64,000 bases of DNA from CBDHGY01 sp965263325 (GCA_965263325.1 CBDHGY010000002.1:2108001-2172000); one strand, 5' to 3'. Shown: positions 41,973-51,093, counted from the first letter of the stretch. Program-made: numbers and translations. The notes: generated by a model not told the origin, from the sequence alone.

Positions 41973-44003
41973 CTAAAACCGAGTTCCGACACGGAGCGTG
42001 ACGCGCCGTTCAATGAAGCCTGCAGGCGTGGGATAGACGCTCGGCTCATATTCCAACCTGCGTTCTTCCAGAAGATTTTCCGCATTGAGCGTGAACTCAA
42101 GCCCATTGTTTGCGCGCCAAGTGCCTCGGATGTCGAGATCGGTATATGCTCCGACAGATCCGTTCTCGAATTCGCTAACGCGGCGCAGTCCGACGGTGGC
42201 ATCAAACTCTTCACTTATTTCAAAGTGCGATCGGACACCTGCTTGCCAAACGGGAGAGGATCCAGTGAATTCCAGCCCAGAAAAAGATCCTTCCGACGAC
42301 TGCAAACCAAGATCGAAGTTTTTGATATCGCCGCTAAACTCCATTGCCCACCACGAGGCCAACTGGTGCTCGATGGATACTTCGACCCCATACACCTCAG
42401 CTTCGTTGTCATTCGCAAAAACAAAAGCTTGCTCAATCGCAATCGGCGCGAACGTTCCATTCGTATTACTGGCGGCGAAAAAAGGAACGGGCGCGCTGGC
42501 GCTGGTAGACGTCAAGTCATCATAAGAGTTATGGAAGACAGCAATATCCACGCTCGTGCCTTCCCAAGATTTTCGAAACCCTGCCTCTAAGGCGTCAAGT
42601 CTCTCAACTTGGAAGTTTGGATCACCTCGGAAAAAGATGAAAATAGGAAGCGGCCCCGGATTTTCTGGTGTGTTCGGCGGAATTTGGTTTGTAAGCGTAT
42701 TCAAACCTGTTTCGATGCGTGAGGGTGTCCGCAGTGCCTGCGATGCCGCGCCCCATACTGCCCAATTGTCTCCCAGCCAAATAGCGCGAACCGATGGCTG
42801 AAAACCCGAATTTGTATATCTGTTGTCTTCAAACTTTGATCCAAATGTCAGCCTCAGTCTTTCAGGAATGATCTGATACTCGGCCTGAACAAAACCGCTG
42901 AACCAATCAGCGCAAAATTTGCTGGGACTAAATTCAAACCCTCCTTCAGAACTTATTTCGTCGCTGGTCCGGCGCGCATTCAACCCCCATACAATGTCAA
43001 GGTTGTCAGCGGGTTGGAAGCGATGCGAGAAATCGATGTCATATGTCGTCGTTTCCATATGTGATCTGAATTCATTGCGGTCTGTATGATCGATGTAAGC
43101 CTGGAGGGTAAAAGCATGCATCGGGTCATAAGTTCTCACCCAGCGCCCAAGCAAAAAGTAGCCCGTGCCGTCTGTTTGTTCAGTGTCTGAGAATAGGGAT
43201 CCACCCGCCAGTGGCGTGCTGATCGTATTCTCGTACTCGAGGTACTGATATTCACCTTGAAGCGTCAGGGCATCCCTGCCAAGCGCAGGGTCAACATCGG
43301 TTCGAAACCCAGCAGAGTAGGTTTCCGATCCATTGTTAATTTGATCGCCATTTCCGTACACTAAAGATGGCGTCTTCCGAACGTGACCGTACAGGCGGGT
43401 TGCGCCTTGATCGCCATTTCGGAAGCCATAACGCGCAGTGGCACGGTACCTTTCGCCGGTACCGACATCCAGCGTCGCTGCGCCCTTAAGTGTGTCGGCT
43501 GCGTGCTTTGTAACGATGTTAATCACACCGTTCATGGCATTCGCACCCCACATCGTTGCGCCGGGACCTCGGACAATTTCTATACGTTGAATTTGCTCTG
43601 CCGGCACCATTTGCTGGTCCCAGAAAATACCTGAAATGGACGGCTGATAAATCGCACGCCCATCAATAAGCACCAGCAATTTGTTGGAAAAGCGCCAACC
43701 AAACCCGCGGATCGAAACGGAGGAAACGCTGCCATCAATCTCGGCGACTTCAACACCGGGTGCGAGTCGCAGAATCTCAGGTAGACTTACCCCGCCAGAG
43801 CGGCGAATGTCCTCAGCCGTTATAACTGTTAAAGCTGCTGGTGTTTCTTCGGGCTTCTGCGGTTTTTTAGCAACTGACGTCACTTCCAAAGTTATAAGAT
43901 CTTCGAGACTTAATTCGATAAAGTCGTCCGCCTGCGCCATTGCTGATGACGCGAACAAGATCGCGCACGCTATCAAAGCAGAAATTCGACAAAGCAGATG
44001 CAT
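41973..44003 (-). CDS. TonB-dependent outer-membrane receptor
   Basis: A 676-residue receptor. The signal peptide ends near SSAMAQA. The plug domain has IELSLEDLITLEVTSVAKKP, the SLEELM-type lead of receptors often paired with YfiR, and IRRSGGVSLPEILRLAPGV. A 22-strand barrel follows and ends in an aromatic strand RRVTLRVGTRF. The ATG at 44003 is chosen over a TTG at 44009. It is the first gene of the six-gene chain to the GGDEF-EAL protein. No siderophore or vitamin uptake genes are adjacent, so its ligand is unknown. A signalling role is suggested by context. Confidence 0.9.
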   Translation of the reverse strand: MHLLCRISALIACAILFASSAMAQADDFIELSLEDLITLEVTSVAKKPQKPEETPAALTVITAEDIRRSGGVSLPEILRLAPGVEVAEIDGSVSSVSIRGFGWRFSNKLLVLIDGRAIYQPSISGIFWDQQMVPAEQIQRIEIVRGPGATMWGANAMNGVINIVTKHAADTLKGAATLDVGTGERYRATARYGFRNGDQGATRLYGHVRKTPSLVYGNGDQINNGSETYSAGFRTDVDPALGRDALTLQGEYQYLEYENTISTPLAGGSLFSDTEQTDGTGYFLLGRWVRTYDPMHAFTLQAYIDHTDRNEFRSHMETTTYDIDFSHRFQPADNLDIVWGLNARRTSDEISSEGGFEFSPSKFCADWFSGFVQAEYQIIPERLRLTFGSKFEDNRYTNSGFQPSVRAIWLGDNWAVWGAASQALRTPSRIETGLNTLTNQIPPNTPENPGPLPIFIFFRGDPNFQVERLDALEAGFRKSWEGTSVDIAVFHNSYDDLTSTSASAPVPFFAASNTNGTFAPIAIEQAFVFANDNEAEVYGVEVSIEHQLASWWAMEFSGDIKNFDLGLQSSEGSFSGLEFTGSSPVWQAGVRSHFEISEEFDATVGLRRVSEFENGSVGAYTDLDIRGTWRANNGLEFTLNAENLLEERRLEYEPSVYPTPAGFIERRVTLRVGTRF

Positions 44004-44117
44004 ACCCAACTCGCAGATTTTTCCGCAAGGTAGGAGAAAAAGGTAAATTTTCAGTGCTTGGTTTCTTTATAGTCCGTGTACGGCATATTCGAAAATTTTG
44101 CTCAAATTTTATGAAAG

Positions 44118-44429
44118 CTACGCCCGTTGAGCCGCCTCTCCAATTTCACGAAGTAAAGTCCAAGTGTAAAGTCCGGTCGCATGGCCATCGGAAAATCGGA
44201 TGCGAATCGCATATCGTCCAACTGGATCAGCACCCACGACATCTATATCAACCGGCACCGGTCGCGTTTGAGGCGGCAGCTTGTTCCCATGTCCTTTGTT
44301 TTCGGCCGATGGGCTCTGCTCACGGAGCATCTTATAAGGAATTTCAAACTGGGTTTTATCGTCGAACGATAGAATTAATTTCCGCGCCGACCTGCTGAAT
44401 ATCAAATCAACAGGCCATGGAGAACTCAT
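44118..44429 (-). CDS. DUF971 domain protein
   Basis: A 103-residue protein of the DUF971 (GBBH-like N-terminal) family. It shows PVDLIFSRSARKLILSFDD, FEIPYKMLREQSPSAE, and the end VGRYAIRIRFSDGHATGLYTW. The domain is often found with Fe-S or carnitine/gamma-butyrobetaine enzymes and near Mrp-type Fe-S factors, but as a free protein its role is not established. Its start overlaps the Trm112-like gene by four bases. It is the last of a three-gene chain (Lon-N, Trm112, DUF971). Confidence 0.9.
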   Translation of the reverse strand: MSSPWPVDLIFSRSARKLILSFDDKTQFEIPYKMLREQSPSAENKGHGNKLPPQTRPVPVDIDVVGADPVGRYAIRIRFSDGHATGLYTWTLLREIGEAAQRA

Positions 44430-44641
44430 TCTGCTCCGTCCAAAACGCGCGCTTCTTCTTCGAGCATGATCGGGATGCCGCCGCGAATTGGATAGGCGAG
44501 GCCTGCTTTCCTCGAGATCAATTCGTCCGTATCAGAATTATACTCAAGAGCCGTTCGCGAGACAGGACAAACTAATATTTCCAATAGGCGCGGATCAACG
44601 CCGGAGCGCGGCGCAGGGCGCTTGTCTGATGTCTCGGTCAT
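44426..44641 (-). CDS. Trm112-family protein
   Basis: A 71-residue protein of the bacterial Trm112 (UPF0434/YcaR) family: LLEILVCPVSRTALEYNSDT, then LAYPIRGGIPIMLEEEAR. In eukaryotes Trm112 stabilises methyltransferases. The bacterial short form has only the first CPV cysteine, so it does not bind zinc as the eukaryotic protein does. Overlaps both neighbours by four bases, so translation is coupled across the Lon-N, Trm112 and DUF971 chain. Confidence 0.93.
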   Translation of the reverse strand: MTETSDKRPAPRSGVDPRLLEILVCPVSRTALEYNSDTDELISRKAGLAYPIRGGIPIMLEEEARVLDGAE

Positions 44642-45288
44642 TGCATGCTTCCTTTCCCATCATCTGGAAAATCCATTTCAAGCAGAGCCATCAATGTTTC
44701 GCAACGGTCTTTCAACGTGCTGGCCTCAAGAAGGGCCTGCTTTTCGATCGGTGTAAATGGGCACCCAGCGCAAAGGGCGTTCACCAGTGTTTCTATGGGC
44801 GCTTCTTCTACAGCGGTCCAATCTGCAGTCATCGTGTTGCGCTCAATATAGGCGCGAAGCGTTGTAACGAGGCGTTCGCGATTAGGAAGAGCGTCAGGTA
44901 CTGGCTCGTGTAAATCTGCCTCGAACTCAAGCCAATCGGCGCGCACCTTCCGATACGGCGTCCGCACTTCCAACTCTGCATCTATCTTGAAGCGGGCAAT
45001 TCCGGTAAGCGTGATCAGATAGCGACCGTCATTGGTTTCTGAAAAACTGGTTATGCGACCGGCACATCCAAGGCGCGCCAGATCAGGAGCCGCTTTATCA
45101 CCACCCATAGATTGAACCATGCCAATCATCCGGTCACCAGCCATCGCATCGTCGAGCATGTTGAGATAACGCGGTTCAAATATGTTGAGCGGTAACTGCC
45201 ACCTCGGAAGTAAGAGCGCACCTGAGAGTGGGAAAACGGGTATTTCTTCCGGTAAATCCGATGTGTGGCGGTAAGCCGACGCGGGCAT
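44638..45288 (-). CDS. Lon N-terminal-domain protein (no protease domain)
   Basis: A 216-residue protein made only of the Lon substrate-binding (LON) domain: IPVFPLSGALLLPRWQLPLNIFEPRY, the start of the fold, in residues 17-43, and GRITSFSETNDGRYLITLTG in the middle, then a helical end. There is no AAA or peptidase part. Free LON proteins (YcaD/LonN-like) are common in alphaproteobacteria upstream of Trm112, as here with a 4-base overlap. A substrate-recognition or adaptor function is plausible but unproven. Confidence 0.88.
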   Translation of the reverse strand: MPASAYRHTSDLPEEIPVFPLSGALLLPRWQLPLNIFEPRYLNMLDDAMAGDRMIGMVQSMGGDKAAPDLARLGCAGRITSFSETNDGRYLITLTGIARFKIDAELEVRTPYRKVRADWLEFEADLHEPVPDALPNRERLVTTLRAYIERNTMTADWTAVEEAPIETLVNALCAGCPFTPIEKQALLEASTLKDRCETLMALLEMDFPDDGKGSMQ

Positions 45289-45405
45289 ATGCTTGTCTCT
45301 TCAAATCTCTTATATTCCTTGTACCACAGATGATACGAATTGCCCGGATGGAAAGGGCGAAAGTTTCTCGGGGACCCGAAATTAGTTCGGTAAGGGAAAA
45401 GGGCG

Positions 45406-45840
45406 ATGCGCAAACAGTACACAATTTCCGAGATTTACCCTGTGAGTATTCAAAGACTCTGGGCCGATATTCTGGATCCGGGTGCGCTCGCAGACTCGAT
45501 GAAAGGTGCCATTTCGTACATTGGACTTCCGGCAGATCCTGTCACAGAGGGGCAAATTATCAATGTGAAGCTAAAACGCTGGGGTTGGTTGCCAATGGGC
45601 AGCTGGCGGATGGAAGTTGTGCGCCGCGATGATGAAAATTTCATTCTGGAAAGCCGCGAAGGTGGAGGTTTCGTCCGAGAGTATAAGCACCGCCTCGAAC
45701 TTAAATCCATTGATGGAAGCTCGGTGCGATACACGGACTATTTGGACATTGATGCGGGATGGCTAACACCGCTCGTCGCACCGACATTCCGAAAGCTCTA
45801 CATCCAACGTCATAAGGTGCGTCGCAACCGGTTAGCATGA
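45406..45840 (+). CDS. SRPBCC-fold (START-like) protein
   Basis: A 144-residue protein that looks like a polyketide-cyclase/START (SRPBCC) lipid-binding fold. It opens KQYTISEIYPVSIQRLWADI, followed by a helix-strand pattern (DPGALADSMK), and a conserved ending DYLDIDAGWLTPLVAP before FRKLYIQRHK, which is typical of the long C-terminal helix. Such proteins bind hydrophobic ligands or act as cyclases or hydroxylase partners. It is convergent with the next gene (5-base gap) and divergent from the Lon-N gene. Confidence 0.75.
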   Translation: MRKQYTISEIYPVSIQRLWADILDPGALADSMKGAISYIGLPADPVTEGQIINVKLKRWGWLPMGSWRMEVVRRDDENFILESREGGGFVREYKHRLELKSIDGSSVRYTDYLDIDAGWLTPLVAPTFRKLYIQRHKVRRNRLA

Positions 45841-45845
45841 TCAAC

Positions 45846-46145
45846 TTACAGCTTCGATATCGTGAAAGGCAGGTGCGGTAGACCGAGTTGCTCCGACCGT
45901 TTGAAAGTAAAGCGCCCACGAAAAAGAATTTCATCACCAGAGGCAACTTCATTCAGATTTACGCGCGGCGTCTCTGACCAATCCATCACACCGTAAAGCT
46001 CTAAAGCATCAGCGGGCACATCAAGGGCGAGCTGACCCTTATTCTTCAATTTGCCAATTTCCACACCGTCCACAAATATACGAAGCGACCTGAACATCGC
46101 GTAGGCACCTTTACGATGCAAAACGATCTGTTTGGCTTCGCTCAT
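45846..46145 (-). CDS. Hypothetical beta-rich protein
   Basis: A 99-residue protein from the ATG at 46145 (a TTG precedes it in frame). It is predicted to be mostly beta: FRSLRIFVDGVEIGKLKNKG, a Pro-Ala turn, LELYGVMDWSETP, and a symmetric ending EILFRGRFTFKRSEQLG. The repeated VDG-x-x-IGKL-like strand pattern resembles small beta-sandwich proteins found next to uncharacterised membrane proteins. No function is proposed. It follows the CnoX-like gene by 15 bases on the same strand. Confidence 0.6.
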   Translation of the reverse strand: MSEAKQIVLHRKGAYAMFRSLRIFVDGVEIGKLKNKGQLALDVPADALELYGVMDWSETPRVNLNEVASGDEILFRGRFTFKRSEQLGLPHLPFTISKL

Positions 46146-46160
46146 CAACTTTCCAATATA

Positions 46161-47087
46161 TCAGCTGAACATCAGCGAGCCGAGATCGCGCCGGCCGTTT
46201 TGAGTAATTTCATCATCGGGGCCAAGTGCTTCAAAGACCTGCAAAAGCTTCTCTTTCGCTTTGCCGTCTTCCCAATTCATATTTGCACGCAGAATCTCAA
46301 GCAGCTGCTCCACCCCGTCCGCATTATTGCCAGATCCGATAAGTTTTTCGGCAAAGTCGAAACGCTTTTGATGATTGGTTGGATTGGCCTCTACATCCGC
46401 GCGAAGATCTGCAAACTCATCTGGGGCGGCAGGCGCAGCGTCGCCAACAAGTTCCAGCGCTGTGTAAACACTTTTCACATCCGGGTCAGTGCGGCGATCT
46501 TCTGGCACCATATCGAGCGTCAGGCGCGCACGTTCTGCATCACCGTTTGCGAGATAACAGCGCGCAAGGCCGGCAATCGCTTTCAGGTTTTGCGGATCGA
46601 CATTGATAATTTCCGCATAGATTTGCGCCGAGCCGCCCGCATCACCATTTCTGAACAGCTCATCTGCCTGCTCAAGCGCTTGTGCTATTTGTTTGCCAGT
46701 ATCCGTCCCGGTGAGCAGTTTGTCGATGAACCCCTTAATCTGGCTTTCGGGAAGGGCACCCATAAATCCATCAACGGGTTGGCCCTTATCGAAGGCAAAT
46801 ACAGCCGGAATCGATCGCACGCCCAGTTGACCGGCATAGGCTGGATTCTCGTCAATGTTGATTTTAACGAGCTTCACCTTGCCATTTTGCGCATCGACTG
46901 CCCGCTCGATGATCGGCCCTAACGTGCGGCAAGGCCCGCACCACGGAGCCCAGAAATCGACCAGTACCGGCTGATCCTTGGACGCCTCGATCACATCCTG
47001 GATAAACTCGGCATCTGTTGTGTCTTTTACGTTTCCACCGGCAGCAGCGGCGGCGCTACCGGAATTATCATCGCTCATCATCGACAT
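46161..47087 (-). CDS. cnoX: Thioredoxin-TPR protein (CnoX/YbbN type)
   Basis: A 308-residue chaperedoxin-like protein. After an acidic Gly/Ala-rich lead, the thioredoxin domain (residues about 25-130) has VLVDFWAPWCGPCRTLGPI with both cysteines (C50, C53). The rest is a tetratricopeptide-like region (LARCYLANGDAERARLTLDMV and the late EQLLEILRANMNWEDGKAKE). CnoX proteins hold unfolded clients and deliver them to GroEL. E. coli CnoX lacks the active CxxC, whereas alphaproteobacterial versions keep it, as here. The start at 47087 is chosen over 47132. Confidence 0.85.
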   Translation of the reverse strand: MSMMSDDNSGSAAAAAGGNVKDTTDAEFIQDVIEASKDQPVLVDFWAPWCGPCRTLGPIIERAVDAQNGKVKLVKINIDENPAYAGQLGVRSIPAVFAFDKGQPVDGFMGALPESQIKGFIDKLLTGTDTGKQIAQALEQADELFRNGDAGGSAQIYAEIINVDPQNLKAIAGLARCYLANGDAERARLTLDMVPEDRRTDPDVKSVYTALELVGDAAPAAPDEFADLRADVEANPTNHQKRFDFAEKLIGSGNNADGVEQLLEILRANMNWEDGKAKEKLLQVFEALGPDDEITQNGRRDLGSLMFS

Positions 47088-47238
47088 GGGGATAAGCCTT
47101 TCACATTCTATCTTGCGCTTATGTGGACCCATAGCTGCGAATATTCAACGTTTATGGTGGTGTTGAGGTGCGACCCCGTGTATGGCGGCGCGGAAATAGA
47201 CCAAGTTACAATATACTCCGCAGAAAGCAGGCCATCTC

Positions 47239-49056
47239 ATGTCCATGCGCAACATCGCCATTATCGCACACGTCGACCACGGCAAGACGACACTTGTCGA
47301 TTGCCTGCTGAAACAATCCGGCACTTTCCGCGAGAATGAAGCCATGGCCGAGCGCGCCATGGACTCTAATGATTTGGAGCGCGAGCGCGGGATCACAATC
47401 CTTGCGAAAACCACCTCTGTTGAGTGGGATGGTCACCGCATAAATATTGTCGACACGCCAGGCCACGCAGATTTTGGCGGCGAGGTCGAGCGCATCCTGC
47501 ACATGGTAGACGGCTGTATCGTTTTGGTCGACGCCGCAGAAGGCCCAATGCCACAAACCAAATTCGTGGTTGGTAAGGCGCTCAAAGTTGGCCTACGCCC
47601 GATCGTTGCGGTGAACAAAATCGACAAACCCGAAAGTCGCCCGGATGAAGTGATCGATGAAGTCTTCGACCTCTTTGCCAATCTTGGCGCAACCGATGAA
47701 CAGCTCGACTTTCCGATCCTCTATGGCTCAGCCAAAAATGGCTGGATGGGCACCGATTATGAGAACCCAACCAGTGATATGAACGCGTTGTTCAAAATGG
47801 TGACTGAGCATGTGCCGGAACCAAAAACCGAAGAGGGCCCGTTCCGCCTGCTCGCAACAACGATCTCAGCTGATAATTTCCTCGGCCGTATCCTGACCGG
47901 ACGCGTGGCGTCTGGGAGCGTAAAGCCAAACCAGACAATTAAGGCGCTGGCACGCGATGGCTCTCTGGTTGAGCAAGGCCGCGTCTCGAAAGTGCTCGCA
48001 TTCCGCGGCCTAGAGCGCGTACCCATTGAGGAAGCGATTGCAGGCGACATCGTCTCCATCGCAGGGCTCACAAAAGCGAATGTTGCTGACACGCTGGTCG
48101 ATCCCTCCGTGGACACACCAATTGAAGCCCAACCGATTGATCCACCGACGATCTCAATGACGTTCCGCGTAAATGACAGCCCGCTCGCCGGCACCGAAGG
48201 CAGCAAAGTGACCAGCCGTCTTATCTGGGACCGATTGCAGAAAGAGGCGGCTGGTAATGTCGCCTTGCAGGTTGCACGCGCGCAAGATGCCGAGGCCTTT
48301 ACCGTGTCCGGCAGGGGCGAACTCCAACTCGCCGTACTCATCGAAACGATGCGCCGTGAAGGTTTTGAGCTGGGTGTATCCCGCCCACAAGTGGTGTTTC
48401 AGACAGGTGAGAGCGGCGAAAAATTGGAACCGATCGAAGAAGTCGTTATCGATGTTGATGACGAACATTCTGGCGTGGTTGTTCAGAAGATGTCCGAGCG
48501 CAAAGCCGACATGCTAGAGATGAAACCATCTGGGGCAGGCCGTACGCGTCTCGTCTTTGATGCGCCGACTCGCGGCCTGATCGGGTATCAAGGTGAGCTT
48601 CTGTCCGATACGCGCGGTACTGCGATTATGAACCGGGTCTTCAAGGAATACGGCGCGCACAAGGGCAAAATCCAGAGCCGCCATACAGGCGTGCTCATTG
48701 CGATGGACAAAGGGGAGGCGGTCGCCTTCGCATTATGGAATCTAGAGGACCGCGGCCCGATGATGATTCATCCGGGGGACAAGGTCTACCAAGGAATGAT
48801 TATCGGCGAGCACACACGTGACAACGATCTTGAAGTGAATGTGCTCAAAGGCAAGAAGCTCTCAAACGTGCGCGCATCCGGAACGGATGAAGCTGTGCGA
48901 CTGACCCCGCCTTTGCAAATGACCCTGGAAAAATCCCTCGCCTATATCGATGATACTGAGCTGGTGGAGGTCACGCCTGAGAACATCCGCCTACGGAAAA
49001 TCCATCTTGATCCGCATGAGCGCAAGCGCGCTGCAAAAATTGCTGCCGCTGGGTGA
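47239..49056 (+). CDS. typA: Ribosome-associated GTPase TypA/BipA
   Basis: A 605-residue translational GTPase related to EF-G. G1 is AHVDHGKTT, G2 is in GITILAK, G3 is DTPGHADFGGE, G4 is NKIDKP, and the domains III, V and C-terminal follow (RGELQLAVLIETMRREGFEL, FEFVTPTRGL-like FDAPTRGLIGYQGE). It binds 70S ribosomes and is needed under cold or stress. No frame defects. The gap to the divergent CnoX gene is 151 bases and holds two promoters. The window shows it as a single gene. Confidence 0.97.
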   Translation: MSMRNIAIIAHVDHGKTTLVDCLLKQSGTFRENEAMAERAMDSNDLERERGITILAKTTSVEWDGHRINIVDTPGHADFGGEVERILHMVDGCIVLVDAAEGPMPQTKFVVGKALKVGLRPIVAVNKIDKPESRPDEVIDEVFDLFANLGATDEQLDFPILYGSAKNGWMGTDYENPTSDMNALFKMVTEHVPEPKTEEGPFRLLATTISADNFLGRILTGRVASGSVKPNQTIKALARDGSLVEQGRVSKVLAFRGLERVPIEEAIAGDIVSIAGLTKANVADTLVDPSVDTPIEAQPIDPPTISMTFRVNDSPLAGTEGSKVTSRLIWDRLQKEAAGNVALQVARAQDAEAFTVSGRGELQLAVLIETMRREGFELGVSRPQVVFQTGESGEKLEPIEEVVIDVDDEHSGVVVQKMSERKADMLEMKPSGAGRTRLVFDAPTRGLIGYQGELLSDTRGTAIMNRVFKEYGAHKGKIQSRHTGVLIAMDKGEAVAFALWNLEDRGPMMIHPGDKVYQGMIIGEHTRDNDLEVNVLKGKKLSNVRASGTDEAVRLTPPLQMTLEKSLAYIDDTELVEVTPENIRLRKIHLDPHERKRAAKIAAAG

Positions 49057-49119
49057 ATCACCGCTGCATACAGTTGTAAAATTCTGCTATGATGTTCTCG
49101 CTGAGATTGGGAGGACAAC

Positions 49120-49515
49120 ATGGCGGACAAATTCAAGTTAAGTGAAAATTGGATTCACCTAGGGCTCGGCGCGACGTCTGAACCTCAGCCAAGCTTTTCG
49201 GGAATGGAATGGTACGGCGCATATTCGGAGCGCCACGCAAGCGACGGCAATGAAGGTCGGCTCGTCTCTCAAGCTACATTTACGGATTCCTGGGATGTCT
49301 GCGAAATGCACCCAAACGGATCTGAAATCATCATCTGCACAGAAGGCGAGATGACACTCATTCAGGAAATTGATGGCGGCGAAAAGCGCATATCGATCCG
49401 CGCTGGAGAATATGCAATCAATCCGGCCGGTATTTGGCATACCGCCGATATTTCAGACCGGGCAACAGCGATTTTCATAACGGCTGGACGTGGTACCGAA
49501 CATAAGCCGCGCTAG
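49120..49515 (+). CDS. Cupin-domain protein
   Basis: A 131-residue single-cupin protein. Motif 1 is partly degenerate (CEMHPNGSEIIICTEGEMTL) and motif 2 is RAGEYAINPAGIWHTADIS with the metal-type histidine. Small cupins of this kind are often metal-binding enzymes or binding proteins of carbohydrate-like ligands. The gene is 63 bases behind typA and converges with the SemiSWEET gene four bases apart. No substrate can be assigned. Confidence 0.82.
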   Translation: MADKFKLSENWIHLGLGATSEPQPSFSGMEWYGAYSERHASDGNEGRLVSQATFTDSWDVCEMHPNGSEIIICTEGEMTLIQEIDGGEKRISIRAGEYAINPAGIWHTADISDRATAIFITAGRGTEHKPR

Positions 49516-49519
49516 GCGA

Positions 49520-49813
49520 CTACATTGCATGAGTTGGTAGCGGTCTACGCCCGCTTACAAACACTGACCGCAATTTCATGCCAAGTATTATTGATGCGAT
49601 TATCAACGTAAACGCGTTCGCCGCAATGACCGGTATGCTTGCCACCAGGATCCCGTAAACAAGCCACCCTGCAACCCCAACAGTAAACAGAAGATACATA
49701 CTAAGAGAGATACCTTCGGTATTCCCTGTTCTGCAGGTCAGAATTGCCTGCGGAAGGAAAGAAACTGTTGTGAGTATAGCTGCCAGCATTCCAATAAGCT
49801 CAGTCATGGTCAT
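49520..49813 (-). CDS. SemiSWEET-like PQ-loop sugar transporter
   Basis: A 97-residue membrane protein with three hydrophobic helices. Helix 1 carries the PQ-loop FLPQA (residues about 18-22), with TGNTEGISLSMYLLF following. Helix 3 is AANAFTLIIASIILGMKL, carrying the Asn of the second motif. SemiSWEETs dimerise to form a sugar channel. ATG 49813 follows AGAGGA and is preferred over 49837. A single gene, divergent from the next lipoprotein by 168 bases. Confidence 0.85.
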   Translation of the reverse strand: MTMTELIGMLAAILTTVSFLPQAILTCRTGNTEGISLSMYLLFTVGVAGWLVYGILVASIPVIAANAFTLIIASIILGMKLRSVFVSGRRPLPTHAM

Positions 49814-49981
49814 GATATCCTCTATTCGCACCCGCAACGTAACCTAGGGTAAGGAATGCGAGAAGTGACTGCATAGCATGCGTGCCATGCAAAAGCGGGG
49901 GCGATTGACTTGCGGCAAAGGGCGCTACAGATGTAGTCGTTACATACGTAACGTATATGATTCAATCGAGGGGATATTCAC

Positions 49982-50569
49982 ATGACACATCGCGCTTTGC
50001 TGAAGACGATCTTCTGCGCCGCTGCCCTAACAGCCTGCACCTCACAGCTCCCGCCCACCGAACCTCTTAAAATTGCAAATCCAAACTCAGATTTGGAACC
50101 CTGCATTGCTCAAGCGATGGAATTCATGGTCGGCACCTGGGACTATACAGGCGTCGTTGCGCGGATCAGCGGCCCATCTCGAACCTTCATCACACGATCG
50201 GAACACTGGAACACAGATATGGAAAACACCTGGTCCGGAAAGGCCTATGGCGGCGACATAACCGAGGACGAGCCGGTAAGCTATGACCGCATCCGCGGAA
50301 ACATGATCTTCGGCGTCGAGGACGGCATCGAGCAATTGGATGACGCGCAGATTGTGTTCACCTGTGAAGGCCCCGATGAGGTCGGAAGGATTACAATGAC
50401 GTCGACTTACGAATTGCCTCTTGATGAGGAAGGAACAGAGATACTGACCGTTGATCGCCTATCAACCTATACGAAAGACGGCACCTACTCACACGAATAC
50501 TTGAAGGATGCTTCGGGCAAAACTGTTGCATACCGCGCGGACGTCACAGTACCCGCGAGCGATGAATAA
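49982..50569 (+). CDS. Uncharacterised lipoprotein
   Basis: A 195-residue secreted lipoprotein: signal LLKTIFCAAALTAC with Cys19 in the lipobox. The mature part has FMVGTWDYTGVVARIS (like the start of a lipocalin/DUF1579 beta barrel), a central GGDITEDEPVSYDRI stretch, FTCEGPDEVGRITMTSTY and an even number of predicted strands. It is similar in style to small lipid-binding barrels, but no family is certain. It is a single gene 168 bases from the SemiSWEET start and convergent with proX. Confidence 0.6.
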   Translation: MTHRALLKTIFCAAALTACTSQLPPTEPLKIANPNSDLEPCIAQAMEFMVGTWDYTGVVARISGPSRTFITRSEHWNTDMENTWSGKAYGGDITEDEPVSYDRIRGNMIFGVEDGIEQLDDAQIVFTCEGPDEVGRITMTSTYELPLDEEGTEILTVDRLSTYTKDGTYSHEYLKDASGKTVAYRADVTVPASDE

Positions 50570-50595
50570 ACCCGTCGCTGGGTCACGCAAATATT

Positions 50596-51093
50596 TCAAA
50601 GAGTGCCGAAATCGACCACCTCAAGGGCGCGTCCTGTTGATTCAATGAATTTCTTGAAATTCGCTCGCGAAATCGCGGTTGTAGCGGTATTCACCAAAGG
50701 ATGGAAATTTACAGGATCGTGGGTCATCAGTTCCGCGGTCACAATAAATCTGACTCCCGCGGCACTTTTATTCATCAATGAAAAGGCCGTCACCGAGCCC
50801 GGAACAACGCCAAGTAGCTTCTGCATGAGCTCCGCGCTGGCAAAACTGAGGCGGCGTGTGCCAATATGTTTATGAAGCTGGTTGAGTTTCAGCGACTCAT
50901 GCGCCTCAGCAGAGATAAGGATGATTGCGTCATCCTTGTCTTTCATAAATAGGTTCTTGCTATGCCCACCCGGCATCGTAGATTTTAGCTCAGCACTTTC
51001 AGCAACCGTGAATGCAGCCTCATGCTGATGCGTGGTGTGTGCAATGCCAAGCTGATCCAAATAGGCAAACAAGTCTTCAGGGGTTGCAGGCAT
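50596..51093 (-). CDS. proX: Prolyl-tRNA editing-domain protein (ProX/YbaK-like)
   Basis: A 165-residue trans-editing enzyme that hydrolyses mis-charged tRNA-Pro (usually Ala-tRNA-Pro). The family block is GGHSKNLFMKDKDDAIILI with the catalytic Lys, followed by SAEAHESLKLNQL, RLSFASAELM, and the conserved GVVPGSVTAFSLMNK ending in FHPLVNTATTAIS. The ATG at 51093 directly follows AAGGAGGCGT; longer upstream in-frame codons are rejected. Divergent from the DUF6065 gene with 47 bases between starts. Confidence 0.88.
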   Translation of the reverse strand: MPATPEDLFAYLDQLGIAHTTHQHEAAFTVAESAELKSTMPGGHSKNLFMKDKDDAIILISAEAHESLKLNQLHKHIGTRRLSFASAELMQKLLGVVPGSVTAFSLMNKSAAGVRFIVTAELMTHDPVNFHPLVNTATTAISRANFKKFIESTGRALEVVDFGTL

